64,000 nt of DNA from Kosakonia arachidis. GTDB lineage: Bacteria > Pseudomonadota > Gammaproteobacteria > Enterobacterales > Enterobacteriaceae. Location: assembly GCF_900116535.1 (NCBI RefSeq), contig NZ_FPAU01000001.1:62001-126000 (forward strand), read 5' to 3'. The position numbers and the translations under genes are program-made. Numbering within the stretch: position 1 is the first letter of the stretch; each line of letters starts with the position of its first letter. The notes beneath the pieces are model-generated. The model ran no database searches. It was not told where the DNA came from and was given only the letters and a program-made list of their open reading frames with translations. This document shows, in pieces, positions 18,658-26,637 of the stretch.

Positions 18658-18898
18658 AACTGCCAGATTTTGCTATTTCATACTTATCATTATTGGAGTG
18701 GGGCATCTGTTACCTGGTCCGGAGACTTATATCAACTATGATTTTGCCAGTCAGATATGTGATTTTTTATACGGCAGTGTAAACGCTGATTCTATGTATG
18801 ACACATTTTCGTATATTGATTGGATCATTATTTTAGTTATCGCTTTAATAATTTATTTATCAACAAAAATGTTAATGAGTAAAACAAGGAATAAATGA
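18632..18898 (+). CDS. Probable membrane immunity protein for the Tlde1-like effector
   Basis: This 88-residue protein has two hydrophobic segments: about 12-28 (ARFCYFILIIIGVGHLL) and about 65-82 (WIIILVIALIIYLSTKML). The loop between them is about 35 residues and presumably periplasmic. The frame opens with GTG inside the 3' end of the effector gene (26-base overlap), which suggests coupled translation. Placement directly after a peptidoglycan-targeting effector makes an immunity role likely; no sequence family was recognised. Confidence 0.62.
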   Translation: MAITKLVRKTARFCYFILIIIGVGHLLPGPETYINYDFASQICDFLYGSVNADSMYDTFSYIDWIIILVIALIIYLSTKMLMSKTRNK

Positions 18899-18899
18899 A

Positions 18900-19050
18900 A
18901 TGCCGATCCCCGCTTATATATGGTTAATGGATGATGGAGGGCGCTAATCAAAGGTTCCGTTGACGTTCAGGATAGAGAAGGAAGTGTTGAGGTGATTGGT
19001 TTTAGCCATGGGCTTAACTTCCCAGTAGACAGCGCTAATAGTGGGTAAGA
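18900..19050 (+). pseudogene. Frameshifted hcp (T6SS tube protein) fragment
   Basis: The start reads MPIPAYIWLMDDGG, the N-terminus of an enterobacterial Hcp. A one-base deletion near 18,943 then shifts the frame. In the next frame IKGSVDVQDREGSVEVIGF and SHGLNFPVDSANSG continue the same protein, followed by a second frameshift and loss of homology. Hcp forms the T6SS inner tube and carries effectors. This copy cannot give a functional protein. Confidence 0.72.
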
Positions 19051-19239
19051 TCAGTTCCGTGGGGGTCTGTAACGCTCTATAACGCATCGGAATTTCAGAT
19101 CGTTCGTAATGCCTTGTTGCTTCCCAATCTCCCGTTTTCATGGAATCCGTTCAAGAAAACGGAACCCGTACCCGTTCCAGATTTCACTATTGGTATGCTG
19201 ATCGCGTCAGCTAAAGCCGGGAAATGGCTATATGACTAA
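19042..19239 (+). pseudogene. C-terminal fragment of an unidentified protein between hcp remnants
   Basis: The open frame has no start codon: SVPWGSVTLYNASEFQIVRN, then ALLLPNLPFSWNPFKK, a PVPVPDF segment, and ends GMLIASAKAGKWLYD followed by TAA. It lies between two hcp fragments and may be the end of a T6SS-associated effector or immunity gene; the family was not recognised. Confidence 0.45.
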
Positions 19240-19257
19240 TTACAAGGAGCGTAAAAA

Positions 19258-19413
19258 ATGGCTGTACCTGTACACCTGATTTTAAAAGACGATGGCGGAT
19301 CGCAGATTATCGGATCGTGTGACGTTCATGGACGTGATGGGAGCATAGAACTGCGAAGTCGAGGTATAAGCAAAGACCTTGCAGCGCAAACGGTAGGGAG
19401 TTGCCATAAGTAA
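19258..19413 (+). pseudogene. Second truncated hcp-like gene
   Basis: After a good ribosome-binding site (AAGGAGCGTAAAAA) the frame reads MAVPVHLILKDDGG, IIGSCDVHGRDGSIEL, the N-terminal strand pattern of Hcp. It then diverges and stops at 51 codons, against about 160 for Hcp. It is probably a rearranged duplicate cut off by later insertions such as the adjacent group II intron. Confidence 0.6.
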
Positions 19414-19516
19414 TGGCGAATAAGCTGTAGCCCGTCGCTGAGTATAGCCCTCCCCAATATCCTGTTCATCAGACGGGGCCTGCCAGAGTTATAGGAAGGC
19501 GACGATCAACATAACC

Positions 19517-19590
19517 GAACCGCCGTATACGGACCCGTATGTACGGTGGTGTGGGAGGAGGCTGATCGTGAGATCAGCCTCTATCCCGAT
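19517..19590 (+). ncRNA. 3' end of a group II intron (domains V and VI)
   Basis: Domain V: GAACCGCCGTA (from 19,517) pairs with TACGGTGG (19,542-19,549), leaving a 2-nt bulge (19,540-19,541). A 4-bp upper stem is closed by the tetraloop 19,532-19,535. The triad CGC (19,521-19,523) has a central G-U wobble, as described for IIC introns. Domain VI: GAGGCTGATC / GATCAGCCTC around GTGA, with a bulged branch-point A at 19,583, seven bases before the 3' end ATCCCGAT (19,590). The next bases are TTTT, which fits IIC insertion after terminators. No reverse-transcriptase ORF or 5' GTGYG end is visible, so this is a remnant. Confidence 0.75.
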
Positions 19591-19625
19591 TTTTACGTTC
19601 ACTCTAAATCGAATGACGCGTCGAG

Positions 19626-19892
19626 TTACTGGCTCATGGCATCTTTTTTCATGCCATCTTTCGACATGTCTTCTTTCGACATGGTGTCTTTCTTCATTGC
19701 GTCTTTGGACATGTGGTCTTTAGACATTTTGTCTTTCGACATACAGTCTTTGCTCATGCTGTCCTTTTTCATGCAGTCTTTGGACATATGGCCCATAGTG
19801 TCTTTTTTCGTCATCGCGTCTGCGGCGTAGGTGGTGCTCACTGCGCCCATCATCAGACAGGCAGACATCATTATTACCGTTAACTTTTTCAT
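19626..19892 (-). CDS. Secreted pentapeptide MxKDx-repeat protein
   Basis: This 88-residue protein has a signal peptide (MKKLTVIMMSACLMMGAVSTTYA) and then about a dozen imperfect five-residue repeats of the type MSKDx / MKKDx, through to the C-terminus. The mature protein is almost only Met, Ser/Lys, Lys, Asp and one variable residue (Cys, His, Ala, Thr, Ser). Such Met/Asp-rich repeats are known as MxKDx proteins and could bind metal or scavenge oxidants through methionine; their function is unproven. It is 49 bases downstream of the molybdopterin oxidoreductase gene in the same direction. The ATG at 19,892 is chosen because it starts the signal peptide. Confidence 0.85.
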   Translation of the reverse strand: MKKLTVIMMSACLMMGAVSTTYAADAMTKKDTMGHMSKDCMKKDSMSKDCMSKDKMSKDHMSKDAMKKDTMSKEDMSKDGMKKDAMSQ

Positions 19893-19941
19893 GGGGTATT
19901 CCTTTCTCTGTGGTGTTTTATCGGGATCATCGTCGTGTGTT

Positions 19942-20733
19942 CTAACTTCCACCAAACCAGTTGTAGCCCTGATCTTCCCAGTAGCCACCACTGAATTTAT
20001 TGGTAATTTCAATTACTTCGATGTGTTTGGGGTTTTTGTAACCGAGCTTGGTCGGTATCCTGAGTTTCATCGGGAAACCGTATTTGCGCGGTAAAATCTG
20101 TCCGTCGTAGGTCAGCGCCAGCAATGTCTGCGGATGCAGCGCTGTCGCCATATCAATGCTGGTGTAATACTCGTCAGCGCATTTGAAACTGACGTATTCC
20201 GCAGTGAGGTCAGCCCCAATCAGCCGTAAAAAATCACCAAACGGTACGCCACCCCATTTGCCAATTGCGCTCCAGCCTTCCACGCAGATATGCCGCGTCA
20301 CCTGGCTGACCTGCGCCATTTTGTAGAGCGCCAGCAACGACCATTCGCGTTTATCCAACGCCAGACCAGCGATTTTTAGGCGATAGGCCAGCCCGTCAAC
20401 GTCCGGAGCATCGTCTTCGGCGTAAAACGCATTAAACGGAAACGGGCGGGTGATCATTGATTCGGCATATACCGGTGCGAGGCGCGTTGAGCCAAACAGC
20501 CAGCCCTGAACGCGGTCGTTGAAGCCGGAAATTTTCCCCAGTGCGGTTTCCACGCTGGCATTATCGCTGATGTCGCAGCCGGTCAGCATGGCGATGCCGC
20601 CGAGCGTCAGACCGCGTTGTAAAAACAGGCGGCGCGAGGGGACGTCCAGTTCGCGGATAATCTGTTTTTTAGCTTCCTGCACAATCGCTTCACTGTCTGA
20701 CGTGCTGAAAATCTTTTTGATTGTGTTCTTCAT
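19942..20733 (-). CDS. Sulfite-oxidase-type molybdopterin oxidoreductase (MsrP-like)
   Basis: A 263-residue protein with a twin-arginine-like motif SRRLFLQRGLTLGG near residue 33 and a nearby lipobox-like LTGC, so it is exported folded with its cofactor. The oxidoreductase domain has the molybdenum-ligating cysteine in HICVEGWSAIGKWGGVP and ends with KYGFPMKLRIPTKLGYKN. Such proteins reduce or oxidise small sulfur compounds; E. coli MsrP repairs periplasmic methionine sulfoxide. It forms an operon with the cytochrome b gene 9 bases upstream and the methionine-rich repeat protein downstream. Confidence 0.88.
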   Translation of the reverse strand: MKNTIKKIFSTSDSEAIVQEAKKQIIRELDVPSRRLFLQRGLTLGGIAMLTGCDISDNASVETALGKISGFNDRVQGWLFGSTRLAPVYAESMITRPFPFNAFYAEDDAPDVDGLAYRLKIAGLALDKREWSLLALYKMAQVSQVTRHICVEGWSAIGKWGGVPFGDFLRLIGADLTAEYVSFKCADEYYTSIDMATALHPQTLLALTYDGQILPRKYGFPMKLRIPTKLGYKNPKHIEVIEITNKFSGGYWEDQGYNWFGGS

Positions 20734-20742
20734 CTTCGGCCC

Positions 20743-21369
20743 TTAACGTCCGCGGATCATGGCGATCAGCGTTTTCGGCACCACCGCCACCATGATTAAA
20801 TGCAGCACGGCAAACCCGACTAACGACGCCATCGCTAAAAAGTGGACGTAACGCGCGGTGTCGTAGCCGCCCATCAGTTCGCGCAGTAATGGAAACTGTA
20901 CCGATTTCCATACCACCAGCCCGGAAAGCACCAATACGATGCCGTCGAACATCACGAATACATACGCCGCGCGTTGCACCATGTTGTAGTGGCGTAAATC
21001 GTTGTGTTGCAGCTTGCCGCGCAGGGCAGCACGCAAATCGTTGAAGATGCCGTGCGGCGTCAGCGGCCAGAATTTTCGTTTCATCCGGCCGGTCAGAATG
21101 TTCATCAGCAGATAGAACAGGCCGTTAAAACCGAACAGCCACATCCCAGCGAAATGCCACTGGATCGCGCCACCCAGCCAGCCGCCCAGGGTGACGGTGG
21201 AAGGAAAATCAAAATCAAACAGTGGCGACGCGTTATAAATCTGCCAGCCGCTGGTCACCATAATCAGCACCGCCAGCGCATTCAGCCAATGTGCAAGACG
21301 CAGCCATAAAGGATGGATCGTTGCCGGTTTTTGCGCCGCGGCCGGAGGGATTTCTCTGGGAATTGTCAT
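20743..21369 (-). CDS. Membrane cytochrome b (b561 / hydrogenase-b type)
   Basis: This 208-residue integral membrane protein has four hydrophobic segments. Haem-ligand-type histidines lie in IHPLWLRLAHWLNAL, IQWHFAGMWLF, and YVHFLAMASL / LHLIMVAVV. It resembles Ni/Fe-hydrogenase b-type cytochromes and the cytochrome partners of periplasmic molybdoenzymes. It should pass quinol electrons to the Moco protein encoded next (9-base gap), analogous to MsrQ-MsrP though not of the MsrQ family. It is divergent from the two-component regulator genes. Confidence 0.85.
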   Translation of the reverse strand: MTIPREIPPAAAQKPATIHPLWLRLAHWLNALAVLIMVTSGWQIYNASPLFDFDFPSTVTLGGWLGGAIQWHFAGMWLFGFNGLFYLLMNILTGRMKRKFWPLTPHGIFNDLRAALRGKLQHNDLRHYNMVQRAAYVFVMFDGIVLVLSGLVVWKSVQFPLLRELMGGYDTARYVHFLAMASLVGFAVLHLIMVAVVPKTLIAMIRGR

Positions 21370-21523
21370 GATGCGTTTCCGCCAACTGCCCTGTGATGTA
21401 GCGAGTATTGAGCAGATTTGTTCCCCGAAACCTCACGCAAAGTTAAATAAAATGTGATAACTCAGGGGGCATTGCTTGTGTAGACTCAAACGATATGAGG
21501 ACGCCACACGGTGGGATAACAAA

Positions 21524-22246
21524 ATGGATAAAACAAAAAAAATCCTTATCGTTGAAGATGATGGGGATATTGCGGAACTGCTGAGCCTGCATTTGCGTGA
21601 CGAAGGTTATGAAACTACGCATGCGCCGGACGGCAATCTGGGCATCGCCCATCTGGAAAAAGGCGGCTGGGATGCGTTGATCCTGGATCTGATGTTGCCC
21701 GGCGTGGACGGGCTGGAAATCTGCCGCCGTGCACGCAACATGACGCGCTACACACCCATCATCATTATCAGCGCCCGTTCGAGCGAAGTGCATCGCGTGC
21801 TCGGGCTGGAACTGGGAGCCGATGATTATCTTGCGAAACCGTTCTCCATGCTGGAACTGGTGGCGCGGGTGAAAGCGCTGTTCCGCCGTCAGGAAGCGAT
21901 GAGCCGCAACCTGAAAATGGATGCCGGAACGCTGAGTTTTGCCGGGCTGGTTATTGACCCGATTGCGCGCGAAGTGATGCTCGACCATCAGCCGGTAGAA
22001 CTGACGCCGCGTGAGTTTGATTTGCTGTACTTCGTTGCCAAAAACCCCGGCAAAGTGTTCTCGCGCCTGAGCCTGTTAAATCAGGTCTGGGGCTATGAGC
22101 ACGAAGGGTATGAACATACGGTGAACACGCATATCAACCGGCTGCGCATCAAGATAGAAGCCAATCCGGCCGAGCCGAAACGCATTCTGACCGTTTGGGG
22201 AAAAGGCTATAAATTCGTGTCCTCTGCTGAAGACGCGCAAGGGTAA
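21524..22246 (+). CDS. OmpR-family response regulator
   Basis: The 240-residue protein has an N-terminal receiver (acidic pocket E11, D12, D13; phosphoacceptor D55 in LILDLMLPG; T/S site IISA; K in YLAKPF). A C-terminal winged helix (VELTPREFDLLYFVAKN ... TVNTHINRLRIKIE) follows. The ATG at 21,524 starts the receiver (MDKTKKILIVEDDG). It is followed after 3 bases by its histidine kinase and is divergent, by 154 bases, from the cytochrome/molybdoenzyme/MxKDx operon, its probable target. Signal unknown. Confidence 0.93.
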   Translation: MDKTKKILIVEDDGDIAELLSLHLRDEGYETTHAPDGNLGIAHLEKGGWDALILDLMLPGVDGLEICRRARNMTRYTPIIIISARSSEVHRVLGLELGADDYLAKPFSMLELVARVKALFRRQEAMSRNLKMDAGTLSFAGLVIDPIAREVMLDHQPVELTPREFDLLYFVAKNPGKVFSRLSLLNQVWGYEHEGYEHTVNTHINRLRIKIEANPAEPKRILTVWGKGYKFVSSAEDAQG

Positions 22247-22249
22247 ATC

Positions 22250-23716
22250 ATGAAAAATTTCACGCTGGCGCAAAGACTGACCCTGGTGTTTACGGTACTG
22301 CTTATCGCCTGCTGTGCGCTTTCCGGCTACATGCAGGTGCGTTCCAGCAATCAGTACAGCCAGTCGGTTATCCAGCGGCTTTCCGCGAATCTGGCGACGC
22401 AGATTGCGGCCAATAATCCGCTACTCAGCCAGGGCAACTGGGATCCGAAAGCCGTGCATTCGCTGTTTGATCAGTTGATGGCGGTGAACCCGAGTGTGGA
22501 AGTGTATCTGCTGGATAAAGACGGCAATATTGTGAGCAACGCGGCACCGGCAGGGCGTCTGAAAACCGATAAAGTCGATCTGATGCCGGTTAACGCGCTG
22601 CTTGAGGGCGCGGATATGCCGGTTTTCGGCGACAATCCGCGTGATCCACAAACCCGTCAGGTGTTCTCGGTGGCACCGCTCAAAGAGAACGGTGTGACCA
22701 AAGGTTATGTGTATATTGTGCTGCTAGGTGATGAATACACTGCGCTGACCAGCAACGCGCAATACCAGTCTTCCATTGCGCTGGCGCTACGTTCCATGGG
22801 GCTGGTGGCGCTGTTCGGTTTACTGGCGGGGGCGCTGGCGTTTCGCTGGGTGACGCATCCGGTGCGTAAACTGACGCAGCAGATTGCGCAACTCGACAGC
22901 GGCGGAATGGACGCCATTCAGGCGTTGGCAAAAAGTCCGACGCCTGCCGGTGCGCCGCGCGATGAAGTGTCGCAGTTGCAACTGGCGTTTGTCGCGCTGG
23001 CAAAACGCATCGACCAGCAATGGCAAAGTCTGAAGGTGCAGGATCAGCAGCGCCGTGAATTTATCGCCAATATTTCCCACGATTTGCGGACACCGCTGAC
23101 CTCACTGCACGGCTATCTCGAAACGCTGTCGGTGAAATCAGATCATCTGAGTAACGAAGACCGGCTGCGGTATCTGAATATTGCCCTGATGCAAAGTAAA
23201 AAAGTCGGGCGTCTGGCGCTGGAATTATTTGAACTGGCGCGCCTGGAATATGGCGTGGTGAAGCCGCAGAAAGAGCCGTTTTCCCTGAGCGAACTGGTGC
23301 AGGACGTATTTCAGAAATTTGAGCTGGCGACCGAAACACGCGGGCAGAAATTGCTGGCAGATATCACGCCGGGTATTCCGTTGGTGAATGCCGATTTGGG
23401 CATGATTGAGCGCGTGCTGACGAACCTGATGGATAATGCTATCCGCCACACGCCGGAAGGCGGCGTCATTGAGATTAAACTGTGGAAAAACGGCGAACAG
23501 GTCATTGTACAGTTGAAAGACACCGGGCCGGGCATTGCGCCGGAGCTAAAAGACAGCCTGTTTGTGCGGCCGTCAATTCTCAGCACCAACAAACACCGCG
23601 CGGGCGGGCTGGGGCTCATGATTGTGCACCGTATTTTGCAGCTTCACGGCGGGGATATCCGACTGGTTGAGCCACAACAGCAGGGCGCGTGTTTTCAGTT
23701 CTCCGTTCCGCTATAA
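22250..23716 (+). CDS. Two-component sensor histidine kinase
   Basis: The 488-residue kinase has TM1 at about 9-27, a periplasmic sensor domain of about 150 residues, TM2 at about 182-200, HAMP at about 200-260, HisKA with His277 in FIANISHDLRTPL, and a HATPase domain with the N box NLMDNAIRHTPEGG, G1 DTGPGI and G2 GGLGLM. The sensor part contains a PAS-like segment VEVYLLDKDGNIV. It forms a pair with the upstream response regulator (3-base gap). Its sensing domain faces the same compartment as the molybdoenzyme, so a redox or periplasmic damage signal is plausible. Confidence 0.93.
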   Translation: MKNFTLAQRLTLVFTVLLIACCALSGYMQVRSSNQYSQSVIQRLSANLATQIAANNPLLSQGNWDPKAVHSLFDQLMAVNPSVEVYLLDKDGNIVSNAAPAGRLKTDKVDLMPVNALLEGADMPVFGDNPRDPQTRQVFSVAPLKENGVTKGYVYIVLLGDEYTALTSNAQYQSSIALALRSMGLVALFGLLAGALAFRWVTHPVRKLTQQIAQLDSGGMDAIQALAKSPTPAGAPRDEVSQLQLAFVALAKRIDQQWQSLKVQDQQRREFIANISHDLRTPLTSLHGYLETLSVKSDHLSNEDRLRYLNIALMQSKKVGRLALELFELARLEYGVVKPQKEPFSLSELVQDVFQKFELATETRGQKLLADITPGIPLVNADLGMIERVLTNLMDNAIRHTPEGGVIEIKLWKNGEQVIVQLKDTGPGIAPELKDSLFVRPSILSTNKHRAGGLGLMIVHRILQLHGGDIRLVEPQQQGACFQFSVPL

Positions 23717-23817
23717 ATTCTCTGCCGGTGTACGCTATCGGGTACCGGATAAACGTTCGTTCTTCGGTAGCCCGCCCTGTGGCGCGAGCCATAAAATCAC
23801 CTGAATAACCCTCTGCT

Positions 23818-23845
23818 GGCGGGTAAGCGTTGCGATACCCGCCAG
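23818..23845 (+). terminator. Hairpin after the two-component operon
   Basis: TGGCGGGTA (23,818-23,826) and TACCCGCCA (23,837-23,845) form a 9-bp stem with a 10-base loop about 100 bases after the kinase gene. A short T-containing stretch (CCTTTGT) follows soon after. Confidence 0.5.
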
Positions 23846-23891
23846 GCATACCTTTGTACTAACATTATTTTTTATGCCGACGGGATGCCAG

Positions 23892-24569
23892 ATGATTAAC
23901 CGCGAACTGGATGCTCTCTACCATTCGACAAACCAACAAACCCTTGCACAGTGGCGGATCAACCGCGATATCGGCGAGCCACGCGGCGCGTATTACGATC
24001 CGTGCAGGCTTGCGCTGGCCGCAGGGATACAACCCGACATGCCTGTGCAGGTCAGGGCGCTGCTTGATGATTTGCAGCAACTTGCCGGGCGCGATCCGTT
24101 AGCGGATATCCTGCCCGCTGAAGGATTTCATTTCACCTTTTTACCCCTGACATTACCGCTCTATGAACAGGGGGAGCCTTTACCGGAGAAAATCCATCAC
24201 TTAACAACGTGTTGGGAGAGCTATGCTGCTCAGACAATTAACATAGATGCATTACGGCTGGTGGCGTTACCCGGTCAGCTATTGCTGGCGGGTATCGCTG
24301 ATGAACGGGCGATGGCGATGCGCCACGCTTTTTGCCGGCAAGTTTTGCATTCAACATGGCGGGACACGTTGCTTGCCAGGCACCCGGCGTCACCCTTGCC
24401 GCCGTTATTTTGGCACAGCACACTGTTACGTTACGGCGCAACATACTTGCCGCAGACGCTGCGAGAATTCTTCCTCGCCCGACAGGGGCGTGATTATGGT
24501 GATGTTGCTGGCAATCTGAAACTGGCCCGCATCAATTACAACTGGACGCAGTGCTATCCTTTGGATTAG
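23892..24569 (+). CDS. 2H-phosphoesterase-like protein of unknown function
   Basis: About 225 residues. Two H-x-T/S motifs, HFTFLPL (about residue 104) and WHSTLLRYG (about 175), are spaced as in 2H phosphoesterases such as 2'-5' RNA ligase/CPDase proteins, which cleave 2',3'-cyclic or 2'-5' phosphodiesters. The N-terminal EPRGAYYDPCRLALAAG is not a motif I know. The start is uncertain: the ATG at 23,892 has a weak GGGA upstream, and an ATG at 23,874 adds six residues. Neighbours give no pathway. The motif match is seen; activity is inferred. Confidence 0.62.
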   Translation: MINRELDALYHSTNQQTLAQWRINRDIGEPRGAYYDPCRLALAAGIQPDMPVQVRALLDDLQQLAGRDPLADILPAEGFHFTFLPLTLPLYEQGEPLPEKIHHLTTCWESYAAQTINIDALRLVALPGQLLLAGIADERAMAMRHAFCRQVLHSTWRDTLLARHPASPLPPLFWHSTLLRYGATYLPQTLREFFLARQGRDYGDVAGNLKLARINYNWTQCYPLD

Positions 24570-24683
24570 CGCGACAGCAACGAGAAAAGGGGAACGGCAC
24601 TCCAGCTGACGGGCAGGTGCTTCATTCAACAAGAAAATATCCGTGATATATTGAGCGTTATTCTTTTTCATCAGGCGCAACCC

Positions 24684-25409
24684 ATGTCCTACTCGATCGG
24701 CGAATTTGCCAGGCTTTGCGGGATCCCCGCCACGACGCTGCGTGCATGGCAGAGCCGTTATGGTCTGCTCAAGCCGATGCGTACTGAAGGTGGGCACAGG
24801 GTGTACAGCGATGACGATGTGCAGCAGGCGCTAAAAATCCTCGACTGGGTAAAAAAAGGTGTGCCGGTCAGCCAGGTGAAACCTCTACTGGCGCGTCCGG
24901 GTAGCCGTCAGGCGAATAACTGGCTGACGCTTCAGCAGACGATGCTTCAGCATCTGAAAGAGGGCAAAATCGAATCCCTGCGTCAGCTCATTTATAACTC
25001 AGGCCGTGAATATCCAAGGAGCGAGCTGGTACACGAAGTGTTGCGTCCGCTGCGCGGCCTGGTGTCGGCGAATGTTGCAGCGATGATGACATTGAGGGAA
25101 ATTCTCGATGGCATCATTATCTCCTACACGGCGTTTTGTCTGGAAGGGGATAGAAAAGCGCCCGGCGAACCCTATCTGCTCACTGGCTGGCACCTTAACG
25201 ATCCCTGTGAAATCTGGCTTGAAGCGTTACTGCGGACCGGACAGGGGCAGCGTATTGATATTCTCCCGTCTCCTCCGGCAATGCTGGCACCCGAAATCTT
25301 CCCGCAGCGCAAATGGCTGCTGGTAACCAGCGGAAAGCTGACCGCCGCGCGTAAAAAACAGATTACGCAGTGGCAGCAGGTTGTCTCCCTCGACGTGATT
25401 ACCCTTTAA
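24684..25409 (+). CDS. MlrA-like MerR-family regulator
   Basis: The 241-residue protein has an N-terminal MerR winged helix (YSIGEFARLCGIPATTLRAWQSRYGLLKP ... GGHRVYSDDDV). A long C-terminal domain (about 75-241) resembles that of E. coli MlrA/BluR, a B12-binding-domain-like fold that in MlrA contains no cobalamin. MlrA activates csgD and biofilm formation. The ATG at 24,684 starts the MerR domain. In other enterics such regulators lie near ybgA/phr; here the DUF523-DUF1722 gene follows 153 bases downstream. Confidence 0.85.
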   Translation: MSYSIGEFARLCGIPATTLRAWQSRYGLLKPMRTEGGHRVYSDDDVQQALKILDWVKKGVPVSQVKPLLARPGSRQANNWLTLQQTMLQHLKEGKIESLRQLIYNSGREYPRSELVHEVLRPLRGLVSANVAAMMTLREILDGIIISYTAFCLEGDRKAPGEPYLLTGWHLNDPCEIWLEALLRTGQGQRIDILPSPPAMLAPEIFPQRKWLLVTSGKLTAARKKQITQWQQVVSLDVITL

Positions 25410-25562
25410 AAATACGCCCGTTAGCTTAATTTTTTTATTTTTCATAACGCTTTGTAATATTTGTTTATTTATAAATTTCATCTATAAAACTTAGACAAAT
25501 ATGCTTTGTTGTGTAATTTTTAAAGAAACGCTTTTTATACCTGTTAAGCGCTGGGGGCATTT

Positions 25563-26522
25563 ATGAACCATCAACCCATGATTGGGATTAGCGGATGTCT
25601 GACGGGATCCGCCGTGCGCTTCGACGGAGGACATAAGCGCATGGGGTTTGTCATGGATGAACTGGCGCAGTGGGTTACGTTTAAGCCTGTCTGCCCGGAG
25701 ATGGCCATCGGTCTGCCGGTTCCTCGTCCGGCGCTGCGTCTGATCCAGACGACCGATGGCGACACCCGCATGCGTTTTAGCCACGATCCGCAAGAAGATG
25801 TTACGGCCAAAATGGCTGACTTTGCCGAGCGTTTTCTGCCTTCCGTCAGTAACTTATCCGGCTTTATTGTCTGCGCTAAATCCCCCAGTTGCGGGATGGA
25901 ACGCGTACGGCTGTATGATGAGCAGGGCCATCGCGGGCGCAAAGAGGGCACCGGGTTGTTTACCGCTGCACTACTGAAAAAATACCCGTGGCTACCGGTA
26001 GAAGAGGACGGGCGTTTGCACGATCCATTGCTGTGCGAGAACTTTGTCGAGCGGATCTTCGCGTTGCGTGAGCTGAATGCGCTGCGTGAAGAGGGGTTAA
26101 CCCGCAGCAATCTGCTGGCGTTTCACAGCCGCTACAAACTTCAGTTGCTGGCTCATCATCAGGGGGGCTACCGCAAAATCGGGCCTTTTGTGGCCCGGCT
26201 CGCCGAGTGGCAAGATCTGGACGCTTTCTTTGTCGCTTACCGCGAGCAGTTTATGGCGATCCTCAAGCATGTCGCTTCGCGCAAGAATCACACCAACGTG
26301 CTGATGCATATTCAGGGGTATTTTACCCGGCAGCTCAACAGCCGACAGCGCGCCGAACTGCTGTCGGTGATCACCAATTATCGGCTTGGGTTATTGCCAC
26401 TGCTTGCGCCGTTAACATTGCTGCAACACTATCTGGCGGAACATCCTGACAGTTACCTGCAAACACAGAACTATTTCGCGCCTTATCCCGCCAATCTTGG
26501 CCTGCGCCTCGCCGTGAGCTGA
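25563..26522 (+). CDS. DUF523-DUF1722 protein (long YbgA)
   Basis: This 319-residue fusion has an N-terminal DUF523 domain (about 1-155) with cysteines in [25 protein letters not shown] and CAKSPSCGM, the pattern of the [4Fe-4S] thiouracil desulfidase TudS. A C-terminal DUF1722/YbgA domain (about 185-310; [28 protein letters not shown]) follows. E. coli YbgA has only the second domain. By family the N-terminal half may desulfurate thiolated bases; this is inference. It is preceded by an AT-rich promoter region and followed by a carbonic anhydrase. Confidence 0.9.
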   Translation: MNHQPMIGISGCLTGSAVRFDGGHKRMGFVMDELAQWVTFKPVCPEMAIGLPVPRPALRLIQTTDGDTRMRFSHDPQEDVTAKMADFAERFLPSVSNLSGFIVCAKSPSCGMERVRLYDEQGHRGRKEGTGLFTAALLKKYPWLPVEEDGRLHDPLLCENFVERIFALRELNALREEGLTRSNLLAFHSRYKLQLLAHHQGGYRKIGPFVARLAEWQDLDAFFVAYREQFMAILKHVASRKNHTNVLMHIQGYFTRQLNSRQRAELLSVITNYRLGLLPLLAPLTLLQHYLAEHPDSYLQTQNYFAPYPANLGLRLAVS

Positions 26523-26637
26523 CGAGACGCAAAAAGAGATGCTGAAAGAGAGCTATTGCAATTTGCGTCAAGATGCGGGACTTTTGGCGGGAGGTTTTTC
26601 TCAACCCGATATAAATACCGAAAAAAGAGAACGTGCT

